Part shown: positions 1 to 7,327 of the stretch, one piece after another
How positions within the stretch are numbered: position 1 is the first letter of the stretch
Layout: each line of letters opens with the position of its first letter
DNA from: Phytohabitans suffuscus
GTDB taxonomy: Bacteria; Actinomycetota; Actinomycetes; Mycobacteriales; Micromonosporaceae
Direction of reading: 5' to 3'
DNA: 64,000 bases
Assembly (NCBI RefSeq): GCF_011764565.1
Contig: NZ_AP022871.1
Location: 3,472,320-3,536,319 of the forward strand
Made by a program: the position numbers and the translations under genes
Notes under the pieces: model-generated
Seen by the model: the letters and a program-made list of their open reading frames with translations, nothing else
Told to the model about the DNA's origin: nothing
Database searches by the model: none

Positions 1-345
1 GAACTCACCGCGACCGCATCCTGCGCTTACCTCGTGCTCGCCCAGTACGACCGGAGCCTGGCCCGCCGGGCCGAGGAGCACATCCTCGACACGCTCGTGC
101 ACCCGGGCGAGAGCCGGGGCCGCAACAACGTCCTCAGCAAGGTTCGACTCGCCCGTGCACGCTTCATGAGCGGCGAACCTGAGCAGGCATGCGAGGACGG
201 ACAACGCGCGCTCGCACTCGCTGCCAACACCGCCTCCGCCATGGTGAAACAACGCCTACGCGACCTACACACGGACGCCGGCCTGTATCCCAAGCTGCCG
301 CAGGTCGAGGAGCTCCGGCGTGGAATCCAACTGGCTGTGAGCTGA
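1..345 (+). CDS. C-terminal part of a TPR-type (XRE-like) regulator, 5'-truncated by the window edge
   Basis: The frame is open from base 1 and closes at a TGA, giving the last 114 residues of a protein that starts outside the window. The visible part is helical and Ala/Arg/Leu-rich, with repeated A-x-x-A-L-like heptads (for example EQACEDGQRALALA). That is the look of tetratricopeptide repeats closing many actinobacterial helix-turn-helix regulators carried on integrative elements. The tail VEELRRGIQLAVS has no extra domain. The gene converges with the relaxase gene 5 bp downstream on the other strand, so it probably belongs to the same mobile element. The DNA-binding domain is not visible, so the regulator call is an inference from the tail alone; a stand-alone TPR protein is possible. 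Confidence 0.5.
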   Translation, partial: ELTATASCAYLVLAQYDRSLARRAEEHILDTLVHPGESRGRNNVLSKVRLARARFMSGEPEQACEDGQRALALAANTASAMVKQRLRDLHTDAGLYPKLPQVEELRRGIQLAVS

Positions 346-349
346 TCCC

Positions 350-1775
350 CTACCGTCGCCGCGGTCCGGGCCGGTCGACCCGCGACATCAAGGTGGACTC
401 GCGGACCGCGGCCGTACCTGCCAGATGGTTGGCGGCCGTGCCGGAGGGCGTCCATACGCTCAGCTTGGCGGCCGCCTCCCGGGCGGCTTGCGCCTGGTGT
501 AGCCGCCCCTGGGCCTCCCGCAAGGTGGCGAGGTTCTCCGCAAACGCGGCAACCGTGTAGATCAGGCTCAGCGCGACTTCAATGTCCTGGTTCCGCGACA
601 GCCTTCCAGCGAGGGCGATAAGGCGCCCCATGGCGCGGAGGGGCCTCGCGCCCGAACCGAGAACGGGCGCTGGCTCGTCCCGACCACGAGCAGCACGTTC
701 AAGAGCGTCGGCAGCCTCCGTCAAGGGGCCGCCGGACGTGCCCTCCCAGGCGTCAGCAGTGCTGCTCATCAGGTCGGAGATCGCGCAGGCGTAGGCAGGA
801 GCGGCCGCGTCTGCCTGCCGAACGTACTTCGAAGCTCGCCGGTAGAGATCTTGCGGTACCGCCGATCCCTCGGCGGCAACCCGAGCAGCATTTGGCGGAG
901 ACGATGGCTCGCCGGTCCATCGGGTGCGAAGCCGCGGGAGTGTCAGATCGGCGGCCAGGCGCCCACCGCCGTACCAGACGGTGCCACCGCTGGCAGTGGT
1001 GTGGCCATCGAGACCGACGGCATAACCGGTCACCTCGTGCGGGTGCCTCACGCTGTGCCGGAGTTTGACCAGGACACCGGTTGCGGCGAGCCGGCGAAGG
1101 AAGTCAGCCTCGTCGACCGCGATGGCAGCGACCGCCCGCACCCGGCGGCGCAGCTCATCACGGGGCACCACCACACGTCGGTGTCGTGGTGCCAGGCGGG
1201 CGGCCTTGTTCAGCTCCGCCGGACCGGGCCAGCGCCGCGATCCCTCGCCCGGCGGAGCGACGCGATACAGGCCGTAGTGCTCCTCAAGGTCACGACAAGC
1301 CGCCTGCGCCTTCCGCTTGTCCTGCCACGGCCACGACGTACGCCGATCCTGCCGCACCAACGTCGCCACAAGGTGCACATGATCGTCGTTGTGACGCACT
1401 GCCACCCACCGCACCGCCCTCCCATCGCCATGCGGGGCGAGACCGACAGCTGCCATCACCTCGCCTGCGATGTGCGCCCACTGCTCATCCGTCAAGACCC
1501 GATCGGTGGGATGGGTCCCGGATCGAGCAGTGCCACACCGTCTTGGCCGGCGGCTGGCGGCTGGCGCGTACCGGCTGCTCCAGCAACGTGCTCAATCGGC
1601 GAACGTCGTACCACCGGCCCGACGGATTCGCCGGCTGCATCTCGGCGAGATCGCCGGCACCGTCCCAAGCGGCGACCAGCCGCGGGCGGGTGTGCTCCTC
1701 ACGCTTGCCGGGCCCGAACAGGTAACGAAGTAGCCCACCCACGTCGGTGCCACGCGGGTGTACCGCCGGTATCAC
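350..1775 (-). pseudogene. Relaxase (MobA/VirD2-like), split by an apparent +1 frameshift
   Basis: Two adjacent frames together make one relaxase, the enzyme that nicks oriT and pilots DNA during conjugative mobilisation. The first part (1485-1775) begins MIPAVHPRGTDVGGLLRYLF and ends in VWHCSIR. The second (350-1495) continues TDEQWAHIAGEVMAAVGL and holds the metal-binding HUH-type motif HNDDHVHLV. The frames join if one base is removed from the C/G run at 1517-1519, giving the natural relaxase junction SIR-THPTDRVLTDEQW. As written, translation from the MobC-coupled start stops shortly after the shift. The start overlaps the mobC stop by 4 bp (ATGA). Either the element has lost mobilisation or this is a sequencing error; the second fragment is long and otherwise undamaged, which favours a recent change or an error. 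Confidence 0.8.
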
Positions 1776-2200
1776 CGCAACCTGTCATGCACTCGGAATG
1801 TCGCAGCGTCGATCCGCCGGACCGCCTCCACGACCCGCCGCACCGCCTCCACAAGCCAGATCGGTGCCTCGCCCGTCGCATTGAGCGCAGCAACAGCTTG
1901 GTTGAGGTTCGTGCCCGCTCTGTTGACTGCGACCCGCGCATCGAACAGCTCCCGCTGCAACTCGGCCAACTGCTCTCCGCCCTCAGGCGAGCCGCCGGCT
2001 CGCGCAGCACCCAAAGCCGCGGCGGCGCAGAAGCCCGTCGGCGTCATCTGGGCGGCAATGGCTGCCACCTTGACCTCTTGAAGCTCCTCGTCCGTGAACC
2101 GAGGCGTAAGCCGGTTAATGCGCGGCGTATCACCACGCTTGCGGTACCGGCGACCGACCCAGCCGCCGCCCAAGATTCCGCTCGCTTTTGACACACCCAC
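1772..2200 (-). CDS. MobC-like relaxosome accessory protein
   Basis: A 142-residue basic protein directly upstream of the relaxase, overlapping it by 4 bp. The N-terminal part contains RLTPRFTDEELQEVKVAAIA followed by AQMTPTGFCAAAALGAAR, which resembles the ribbon-helix-helix DNA-binding part of MobC family proteins (NikA-like, RLT.RfTdeE...v...A...g.s...f...aal). The C-terminal part is a helical region with ELQRELFDARVAVNRAGTNLNQAVAALNA, the conserved RxGNNLNQ-like segment of the family. In known systems such proteins bind oriT and help the relaxase open the nic site. The region immediately upstream holds several inverted repeats suited to be oriT. The family call rests on motif likeness and on the adjacent relaxase. 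Confidence 0.8.
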   Translation of the reverse strand: MGVSKASGILGGGWVGRRYRKRGDTPRINRLTPRFTDEELQEVKVAAIAAQMTPTGFCAAAALGAARAGGSPEGGEQLAELQRELFDARVAVNRAGTNLNQAVAALNATGEAPIWLVEAVRRVVEAVRRIDAATFRVHDRLR

Positions 2201-2227
2201 GAACGTGACCTACTAGCGTTCGCGGCA

Positions 2228-2290
2228 GCGCTACGGGTAGCCCGCCCGCCATGACCGCGCCCGGTCATGGCACCTCTTCGGCTGCCGAAG
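2228..2290. other. Cluster of three inverted repeats upstream of mobC: candidate oriT
   Basis: Three perfect palindromes lie within 63 bp: GCTAC-GG-GTAGC (2230-2241), CCATGACCG-cgcc-CGGTCATGG (2249-2270, 9-bp arms, 4-base loop) and CTTCGG-ctg-CCGAAG (2276-2290). They lie 28 to 90 bp upstream of the mobC start. Relaxosome genes of mobilisable elements usually sit beside their own oriT, whose hallmark is inverted repeats near nic. No nic consensus can be assigned by eye. A terminator or operator role for the individual hairpins is the alternative. Confidence 0.4.
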
Positions 2291-2620
2291 GCACCAACTT
2301 GCTCCCGGCCGTTGATGTCGCGTCCGGGAGCAAACCTTGCGGAGACTAGGTTTGCTTGCAGGCACAGCCCTGGCTACTTCGTCGAGACACGGTACGCAGC
2401 ACCGGCGGCTGTCGTTGGTGGACCTGTGGGCAGTACGGTTCGAGGCGATAACACCGGTGCGGCGTTCACCGCACGGAAGGAGCACCTGTCGGGCCGATGG
2501 TCGCCCGCCACCGATGGCGCCCACTGGTTGATGGCGCGACGGTGGTCAGGATTGCCTCACGACTGGCGGCCGACAGGATGCGGGCTCCGCAGAGAGCCTT
2601 TGCTGATGAGGAGTTTAGGG
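2291..2620. other. Non-coding stretch before the mCpol operon
   Basis: No convincing gene is seen. The mCpol frame stays open leftward through this stretch, but the translated extension has no domain-like character and the ribosome-binding site lies just before 2621. The region probably holds the promoter of the defence operon, though no clear -35/-10 pair stands out. Confidence 0.5.
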
Positions 2621-3001
2621 GTGACAGAAATTTGGTTCTTGGCACTCGACGGCGACGATATCGGTCGCCGTCTCGAACTACACATGGTGATGGAGGACGC
2701 TGATGGGCTCAGAGCTTTTGCTTCAGATTTCGCGCGAGTACTCGACCAACTCCTTCACTACATCGACGTAAACCCATTGATTGATATGCTTCTACACGGC
2801 GGCGATAGCCTGCTTTTGACCATGCCGGAGTCAGAAATTCAGAATGTCTCCAATTTCCTCCACACAAGCGTGGAAGGAACAGGATTCACGTTCTCTGGCG
2901 GCTACAACAATACGATGCGCGGGGCATATCTGGCACTTAAGCTCGCCAAGGCGACAGGGAAGAACAAGATCGTTTCTCTCGAATCTGCGGCAGATCTGTG
3001 A
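2621..3001 (+). CDS. Minimal CRISPR polymerase (mCpol), Cas10-palm-like nucleotide cyclase; Panoptes-like sensor synthase
   Basis: A 126-residue stand-alone palm domain. It opens TEIWFLALDGDDIGRRLE, with acidic residues D10, D12 and D13 followed by IG, then a helical region, then HGGDSLLL (G60-G61-D62-S63), the counterpart of the Cas10 GGDD motif, and a C-terminal GYNN..RGAYLALKLAKATGKN segment. The length, the N-terminal DGDxIG and the central GGD match the mCpol family, which makes cyclic nucleotide signals without CRISPR. In the characterised Panoptes system the mCpol product holds a membrane effector inactive, and phage nucleotide sponges release it. Here the second acidic residue of GGDD is Ser. 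The GTG start is chosen for its GAGGAG site 7 bases upstream; an in-frame ATG at 2606 would add five residues. The gene overlaps the downstream effector by GTGA. G+C is clearly lower than in surrounding DNA, suggesting transfer. Confidence 0.8.
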   Translation: MTEIWFLALDGDDIGRRLELHMVMEDADGLRAFASDFARVLDQLLHYIDVNPLIDMLLHGGDSLLLTMPESEIQNVSNFLHTSVEGTGFTFSGGYNNTMRGAYLALKLAKATGKNKIVSLESAADL

Positions 3002-3744
3002 ACGCACTCGTTTTCGTGTGCTCGGACCAGGTAGGTCCATATATCAATGCTTTGTCGTATCTACGCGACAAACGTAGCGTCACCAGTTTCACGTTTGTAT
3101 TCGTCACGGGCGCGATGATGGAGGGCCCCCAAACGGCGTACGTTGAAACGATCATTACAACGCTCGAAGACCTAGCCAACGGCACATACCTCAAGCGCGC
3201 GGCAGACATAGATCCGCGGTCCCGGGTGCACTATAAGGCACTTGCCGCTGATGTGAGGGGGAGTCCAAAGTTAACCGAGACGGTCTTCCTAGAGGGCCTT
3301 GGTGAGTTTCTGGCACGCCGCACTGCGGAGACGAATGGGGGCCAACCAGTGATTGACGTCACTGGTCTGCCGAAGATACTCACCGCCCATGTCATGTTGA
3401 TCTGCCTAGTGGGTGGCTACCAGGTTCACGCGTTCGAGTTGCGGAACAAGGTCAATCACGCCCGGCCGGAACTTTCGCTATATTTCGCGCTACCGGCCGG
3501 AGGCTTTGATTACCCAGCGCTGACCCGAGATCCAGCCGTTCTGACCAGTATCCGTCAACTCGTCCACGTCCGCCGGGTTATGTGGACGACTGCAGCTCTC
3601 TCCACCATAGGTGTGATCTGCTTCGCATCGCTGCTACTCGTTGACACCAACAACCCAGTACTGGCAGCAGTCGGCCTTACTGCCAATGTCATCGGCATAG
3701 CTGGCGGTGTGCTTCAAGCTCTAACAACACGCACCGGCCGATAA
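2998..3744 (+). CDS. CARF-like domain with two C-terminal transmembrane helices: predicted membrane effector of the mCpol system
   Basis: A 248-residue protein translationally coupled to mCpol (GTGA overlap). Residues 1-190 look like a Rossmann-type CARF sensor: an initial strand and loop ALVFVCSDQVGPYINALSYL, a second strand FTFVFVTGAM, and a later strand-turn PVIDVTGLPKILTAHVMLI (about 117-135), whose DVTGxPK resembles the ligand-binding D-x-TGGxK of CARF proteins. Two hydrophobic helices follow (about 194-215 and 220-241), with a short basic tail. By analogy with Panoptes, mCpol-made nucleotide would bind the soluble domain and gate the membrane part, which would damage the membrane when triggered. 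The order here (sensor first, 2TM last, no C-terminal beta domain) differs from the described 2TM-beta effector. Effector activity is inference. No nuclease motif is present. Confidence 0.7.
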   Translation: MNALVFVCSDQVGPYINALSYLRDKRSVTSFTFVFVTGAMMEGPQTAYVETIITTLEDLANGTYLKRAADIDPRSRVHYKALAADVRGSPKLTETVFLEGLGEFLARRTAETNGGQPVIDVTGLPKILTAHVMLICLVGGYQVHAFELRNKVNHARPELSLYFALPAGGFDYPALTRDPAVLTSIRQLVHVRRVMWTTAALSTIGVICFASLLLVDTNNPVLAAVGLTANVIGIAGGVLQALTTRTGR

Positions 3745-3935
3745 GGTGCCACGTTGGGCAAGCTGGCGACCGGTCTGTGCAACTCGGGTTGCCAGCACTG
3801 ATCCGCCTACACGCATATAAGCCAACACTCGTGCCACACGGAATCCGCCGAGTTGAACCGGACAACGGACGCTGGAGCGTCCAGATTGACGTGACAGATC
3901 TTAGGGTCAGTGCGTCATTCGCCATCATGTTTCGG

Positions 3936-4522
3936 TCAGACAAACTGAAAGATCATTGAGAAGTTCGGACTAATGGCCTCGTTGGCGTGGCCCCGCCACG
4001 GCAGCGACAGTGCCAGCTCGGCCAACGGCCGGGCCAAACGGTCAGGCACGGCTGAGCCGCCGTCCTCGGCGACACAGCGCCGGCCGTACTGGTCGGGCAG
4101 GTCGCCCCAACCGTAGTACGGCAGCGGCTCGGTTGGCAGCTCCAGCAGGCCGAGCGTGTCGATCGGATCGATGCGATCGACGGCCACCGTACACAGGTGC
4201 GACCAGTCATCACCGAAGTCGAACAGGAAGGCGAACTGCTCACCGGCAGCAAGCCGGCTCAGCTTCGTCTTCTCCCTGTCCAGGCTGCCCTCCCGCGCCT
4301 CACCGTCCCACAGGTCGAGCGGCGTGATCTCGGTGCCGTCGGCGACGGTGAACGAGTACAGGTGCGCCAGGCCCAACGCTCGAAGCACACGTTGATCGCA
4401 TCGGCGAGCTGCCCGAACGAATGCGATCTAGCCGCCGCGAAGACCCGACCAGGCCGCGGCCAGAACTCCTCGCCGCGTCCGGAGACAAGCTCGACCCGGA
4501 TCGACAGCCACGTACGCGCCAC
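3936..4522 (-). pseudogene. pRiA4b ORF3-like protein, frameshifted
   Basis: Two frames read as one protein of the plasmid pRiA4b ORF3-like family, often found on mobile DNA and of unknown function. The N-terminal part, from a GTG at 4522, reads ARTWLSIRVEL...HSFGQLADAINVCFERW. The C-terminal part reads LAHLYSFTVADGTEITPLD...FLFDFGDDWSHLCTVAVD...YGWGDLPDQYG. Both are typical of the family, including the FDFGDDW core. The frames join near 4376 if one base is restored (tgg-gc-ctg to tgg-gac-ctg gives RWDLAHLY). The missing base is not in a homopolymer, so this may be true decay. The gene converges with the mCpol operon, and the C-terminal stop lies about 190 bp from the effector stop. Confidence 0.65.
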
Positions 4523-4592
4523 GAGCTCGCCCTCCTCACCCAACGCCGGATCGACACCGCACCACAGGCTACGCACCGCACTGCCGGAAGTA

Positions 4593-4630
4593 GGAAGCGG
4601 AAGGAAGCGGAAGGAAGCGGAAGGAAGTAG
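4593..4630. repeat. 10-bp tandem repeat, GGAAGCGGAA x3 plus a partial copy
   Basis: Units start at 4593, 4603 and 4613, followed by GGAAGTAG at 4623; a matching GGAAGTAG also precedes the array at 4586. The purine-rich strand is uninterrupted. The array lies about 190 bp upstream of the excisionase-like gene. It could be an iteron-like protein-binding site or a simple slippage array. Confidence 0.7.
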
Positions 4631-4656
4631 CGGCACAGCGGGACGCCCCGTAGCGC

Positions 4657-4670
4657 GCTACCCGTAGCGC
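4657..4670 (-). repeat. Inverted copy of the 14-bp palindromic motif found at 2228-2241
   Basis: On the minus strand this reads GCGCTACGGGTAGC, identical to 2228-2241 on the plus strand. Each contains GCTAC-2 bp-GTAGC. A further imperfect relative, GGGGTAGC-7 bp-GCTACCCC, lies at 4740-4762. The pair at 2228 and 4657 brackets the mCpol operon and the pRiA4b-like remnant in opposite orientation. Confidence 0.7.
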
Positions 4671-4813
4671 GCCCGGCAACACCTTCCGCCAACCCCAGCG
4701 CGTTAAGCGCCACCGTTTCGGTGAGGACCGCCTGCGCTAGGGGTAGCGCCTTCGGCTACCCCAGCGGCGCACGCTACGGCCAAGGGACACAGCCGTAGAG
4801 CGGGGAGGAAACC

Positions 4814-5044
4814 GTGACGAGCGTACGAGTGCCGACGCCGGACGAGATCCGGGCGTGGCCGGTCACCGTTGACGTCCCGACGGCGGGACGAGCCTTCGGC
4901 GTCGGCCGGGACGAGTCCTATCGGCTTGTGAAGCAGGGGCGCTTCCCCGTCCCGGTGCTCCGCCTCGGCCGCTACCTACGTGTCACCCGTGCCTCCGTGC
5001 TCGCAGCCCTCGGCGTCAGCGATACCTCGAACACCACGCCGTAA
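4814..5044 (+). CDS. Small helix-turn-helix protein, excisionase (Xis/AlpA)-like
   Basis: A 76-residue protein with one winged-helix-type DNA-binding domain: TVDVPTAGRAFGVGRDESYRLVKQGRFPVPVLRLGRYLRVTRASVLAALG. The pattern of a helix, a recognition helix beginning GRDESYRLVKQG, and then a wing with V.RLGR..RV is shared by excisionases and MerR/AlpA-like HTH_17 proteins. The GTG start follows GGGGAGGA at good spacing. It lies two genes upstream of the tyrosine integrase in the same orientation, the usual place for the directionality factor of an actinobacterial integrative element. Its role would be to bend attachment-site DNA and favour excision. A transcriptional role at the adjacent repeats is also possible. 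Confidence 0.75.
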   Translation: MTSVRVPTPDEIRAWPVTVDVPTAGRAFGVGRDESYRLVKQGRFPVPVLRLGRYLRVTRASVLAALGVSDTSNTTP

Positions 5045-5108
5045 ACAGCGTTACTTCTGTCGTCATTTACGCTATATTGATAGCAAGCGATGACGAGAGG
5101 AGCGGTCG

Positions 5109-5597
5109 TTGGAGGTCGCATACCAAACGCACACGGATCCCAACGGGCACCCGTGGCGGATTACGGTGCTCTGGGAAACGGCCGATGGTGCGGCAAGGCC
5201 GGTCGGTCTGGAGCTGCGCGCGACGGAGGGCAAGCCCGGCGGCGTCCTCACTGCGGCCGTCCTCCGCTCCCTACGCATCGGCGATCTCATCGAAGCCTCG
5301 CGACCGCCCATCACCTGGACCGTGCCACGCGAACCGACCCAGCCCCGGCCGACCGGCCCAGGGCGGCCAGCCGAGCGGGGCGACGACTTCATCGCCGAGG
5401 TCGCCGCTCTCTACCGCGAGGCCAAGGCCAAGGGCGGCCTCCCCGCCCGCAAACCGTGGCGCTACGTCGCGGAGCAACTCCAGGCCCAAGGCGTCAACGA
5501 CGTCACCGACGGCCAGCTCAGAAACTGGTCCCGCCGGGCCAAGAACCTCGGCCTCCTACCGAGAGAGCTGAGGACACCACGAGAGGAGAAGGAGTGA
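5109..5597 (+). CDS. Hypothetical protein of the integration module
   Basis: A 162-residue protein, not recognised as a named family. Start TTG is chosen from the AGAGGA site eight bases upstream. Residues 1-65 look like a small beta-rich domain (VAYQTHTDPNGHPWRITVLWE...GLELRATEG...LTAAVLRSLRIGDLIEASR). A Pro-rich linker follows (TWTVPREPTQPRPTGPGRPA). The C-terminal part (about 90-160) reads FIAEVAALYREAKAKGGLPARKPWRYVAEQLQAQGV...LRNWSRRAKNLGLL, which resembles a small DNA-binding HTH domain in which a distributed helix pair precedes a recognition helix. The stop overlaps the likely integrase start by GTGA, so the two are translationally coupled. A role in controlling integration or excision is an inference from position. 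Confidence 0.6.
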   Translation: MEVAYQTHTDPNGHPWRITVLWETADGAARPVGLELRATEGKPGGVLTAAVLRSLRIGDLIEASRPPITWTVPREPTQPRPTGPGRPAERGDDFIAEVAALYREAKAKGGLPARKPWRYVAEQLQAQGVNDVTDGQLRNWSRRAKNLGLLPRELRTPREEKE

Positions 5598-6968
5598 AAG
5601 ACCCTACGTCTACCGGGACGCAAGGTCCCCGGCATCTACCAGCGCTGCACCGCCAAGTGCAGCGCAGACAAGTGCACCCAGCACCGCTGGCAGTACGAGA
5701 TCGAGCTACCGCCAGGCTCCGACGGCACGCGCCAACGCGACGTCAGGGGCGGCTTCGAGACCGCCCGGGAAGCTCTCGACGCGCGCGCGGAAGTGCTGCG
5801 CGAGTTCAAGGCAGGCAACCGCTCCCTGGACCCGAAGCTCACGCTCGCCGAGTGGTTGCCCAAGTGGCTCACCGCTCGCATCGAGCGCGGCGAACTCCGC
5901 GACGGCACCGCCGAGGACTACCGGGACAGCATCACCCGCTACTTGATCCCCCGCCTCGGCCACATGAAGCTCGTCGAGCTGCGCGCGGCGCACATCACCG
6001 CCGCCTACGACGCGATGCGCCGCGACCGGATCGCCGAGATCAAAGCGGCCGAGGAGATCAACGTCCAACGGCGGACCGAAGCGGACGCCAAGAACAGGGT
6101 CAAGCACTCGGGCCGCCCACGGGTGCCGCACCTGGTGCGAATGCCGCGACCGCTCGGCCCGCACACGATACGACGGATCCACAACACCCTCTCCGGAGCG
6201 CTCAAGAGCGCGACCAGAGCGGGGCTCATCCCCCGCAATCCGGCGCCAGACGCCGAGCTACCCAAGGCAGTGATGCCCAAGGTCAAGGTCTGGACCACAG
6301 AGCAGCTCGACACCTTCCTCGACGCGATCCAGGGCCAACGGCTGTATGCCCTCTACCACCTGGCCGCCTTCGCCGGCATGCGTCGCGGGGAGCTGTGCGG
6401 CATCTCCTGGGACGACGTCGACCTCGACGCCGGCCGGATCGTGGTCGGATGGCAGATCACCGACAAGTGCTACCGAGCCGCCCGGCGGGCCGAGAAGGAA
6501 GGCAAGGTAGGGCGCTACCGGAGCAAGCCAAAGACCCGCGCCGGCGAGGACCGCATCGTCGACCTCGACGTCGCCTCGATCAAGGTGCTCCGTGAGTGGC
6601 GGGAGACCCAAGAGAGGGAACAGCGAGCTTGGGGGCCGGCGTACGCCTCGGCGCCGGACGAGGGCGGGCCGCTGGTGTTCACCCGGGAGGATGGCGGGCC
6701 TCTCGACCCGGGCCTGACCTACAGCCACTTCATCCGGCTCGTCCGGGATGCTGGGCTCTCGCACCTCAAGTTGCACGGCCTCCGGCACATGAACATCTCG
6801 CTCCAGCTCGAAGCCGGCGTCTCTGAGACGATCATCGCAATGCGGGTCGGGCACACCTCGCCCGAGCTCATCCGCTCGACCTACGGCCACCTGATCGGGA
6901 CAATCGGCAAGCGGGCCGCCGAAGCGACTGCGGCACTGGTGCCCAGGAAGATCCAGAAGGCCAGCTAA
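5594..6968 (+). CDS. int: Tyrosine site-specific integrase, apparent +1 shift just after the start codon
   Basis: The catalytic domain is complete: the R box AGMRRGELCGISWDDVDLD, then HLKLHGLRHMNIS (HxxR) and the nucleophile box LIRSTYGHLIGTIG with its Tyr. The core-binding region (LAEWLPKWLTARIERGELRDGT, LGPHTIRRIHNTLSGAL) precedes it. The frame upstream of 5793 encodes a normal integrase N-terminus (LRLPGRKVPGIYQRCTAKC...HRWQYEIELPPGSDG) but has no start codon in frame before the preceding stop. GTG at 5594 followed by AAAG is one base out; removing one A gives MKTLRLPGRKVPG and restores a full protein of about 457 residues. So either the element has an inactivated or poorly started integrase (GTG at 5793 would drop the arm-binding part) or an A was over-called. 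The gene ends 92 bp from tRNA-Gly, its presumed attachment site. Confidence 0.85.
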
Positions 6969-7060
6969 AGATCCCCTACAAATCCCCAACAATCAGCCCC
7001 AAACATCCAGCTTGGTAGATCCGACTGATCGTTGATCAGGGCGTTGAGCTGCTGAAACCT

Positions 7061-7134
7061 TGGAGCGGGTGACGGGAATCGAACCCGCACTGTCAGCTTG
7101 GGAAGCTGATGTTCTGCCATTGAACTACACCCGC
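7061..7134 (-). tRNA. tRNA-Gly (CCC anticodon)
   Basis: A 74-nt cloverleaf on the minus strand: acceptor GCGGGTG pairs with CACCCGC, the T arm is GCGGG-TTCGATT-CCCGT, and the anticodon stem TCAGC/GCTGA encloses loop TTCCCAA with anticodon CCC. CCA is encoded (TGG at 7061-7063). The 3' end of the tRNA faces the integrase gene, the standard layout for an element integrated in a tRNA 3' end. One att core should therefore overlap this gene, with the other copy left of the window. Confidence 0.95.
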
Positions 7135-7327
7135 GAGCGGACACCACTGTACCTGGTCCGCCCTCCGTGGCGCACGCACCTCACCCACCCACACCCCAGC
7201 CCCAACCACCCACCAATCCGAGCAAAGCCTCGACACGCGGCAGCGCACCGGTCGGTGCGGGTGGACCATGTCGTCGTCAAAGGGGCGGACCGATCGGCGG
7301 CCGAGCTAGCCGCTAACAGATCCACAT

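Noticed and set aside
2267..2620. N-terminal extension of the mCpol frame back to 2267
   Set aside because: The extra 118 residues are Arg/Pro/Cys-rich without structure, and the ribosome-binding site sits just before 2621. The known family is about the length seen from 2621.
2998..3744. Type III CRISPR-Cas remnant
   Set aside because: A Cas10-like palm and a CARF-like domain suggest it, but no other cas gene, repeat array or nuclease is nearby, and the polymerase is far too small for Cas10.
3777..3959. Short plus-strand frame after the effector gene
   Set aside because: No start signal, no domain, and it runs into the antisense of the pRiA4b-like gene.
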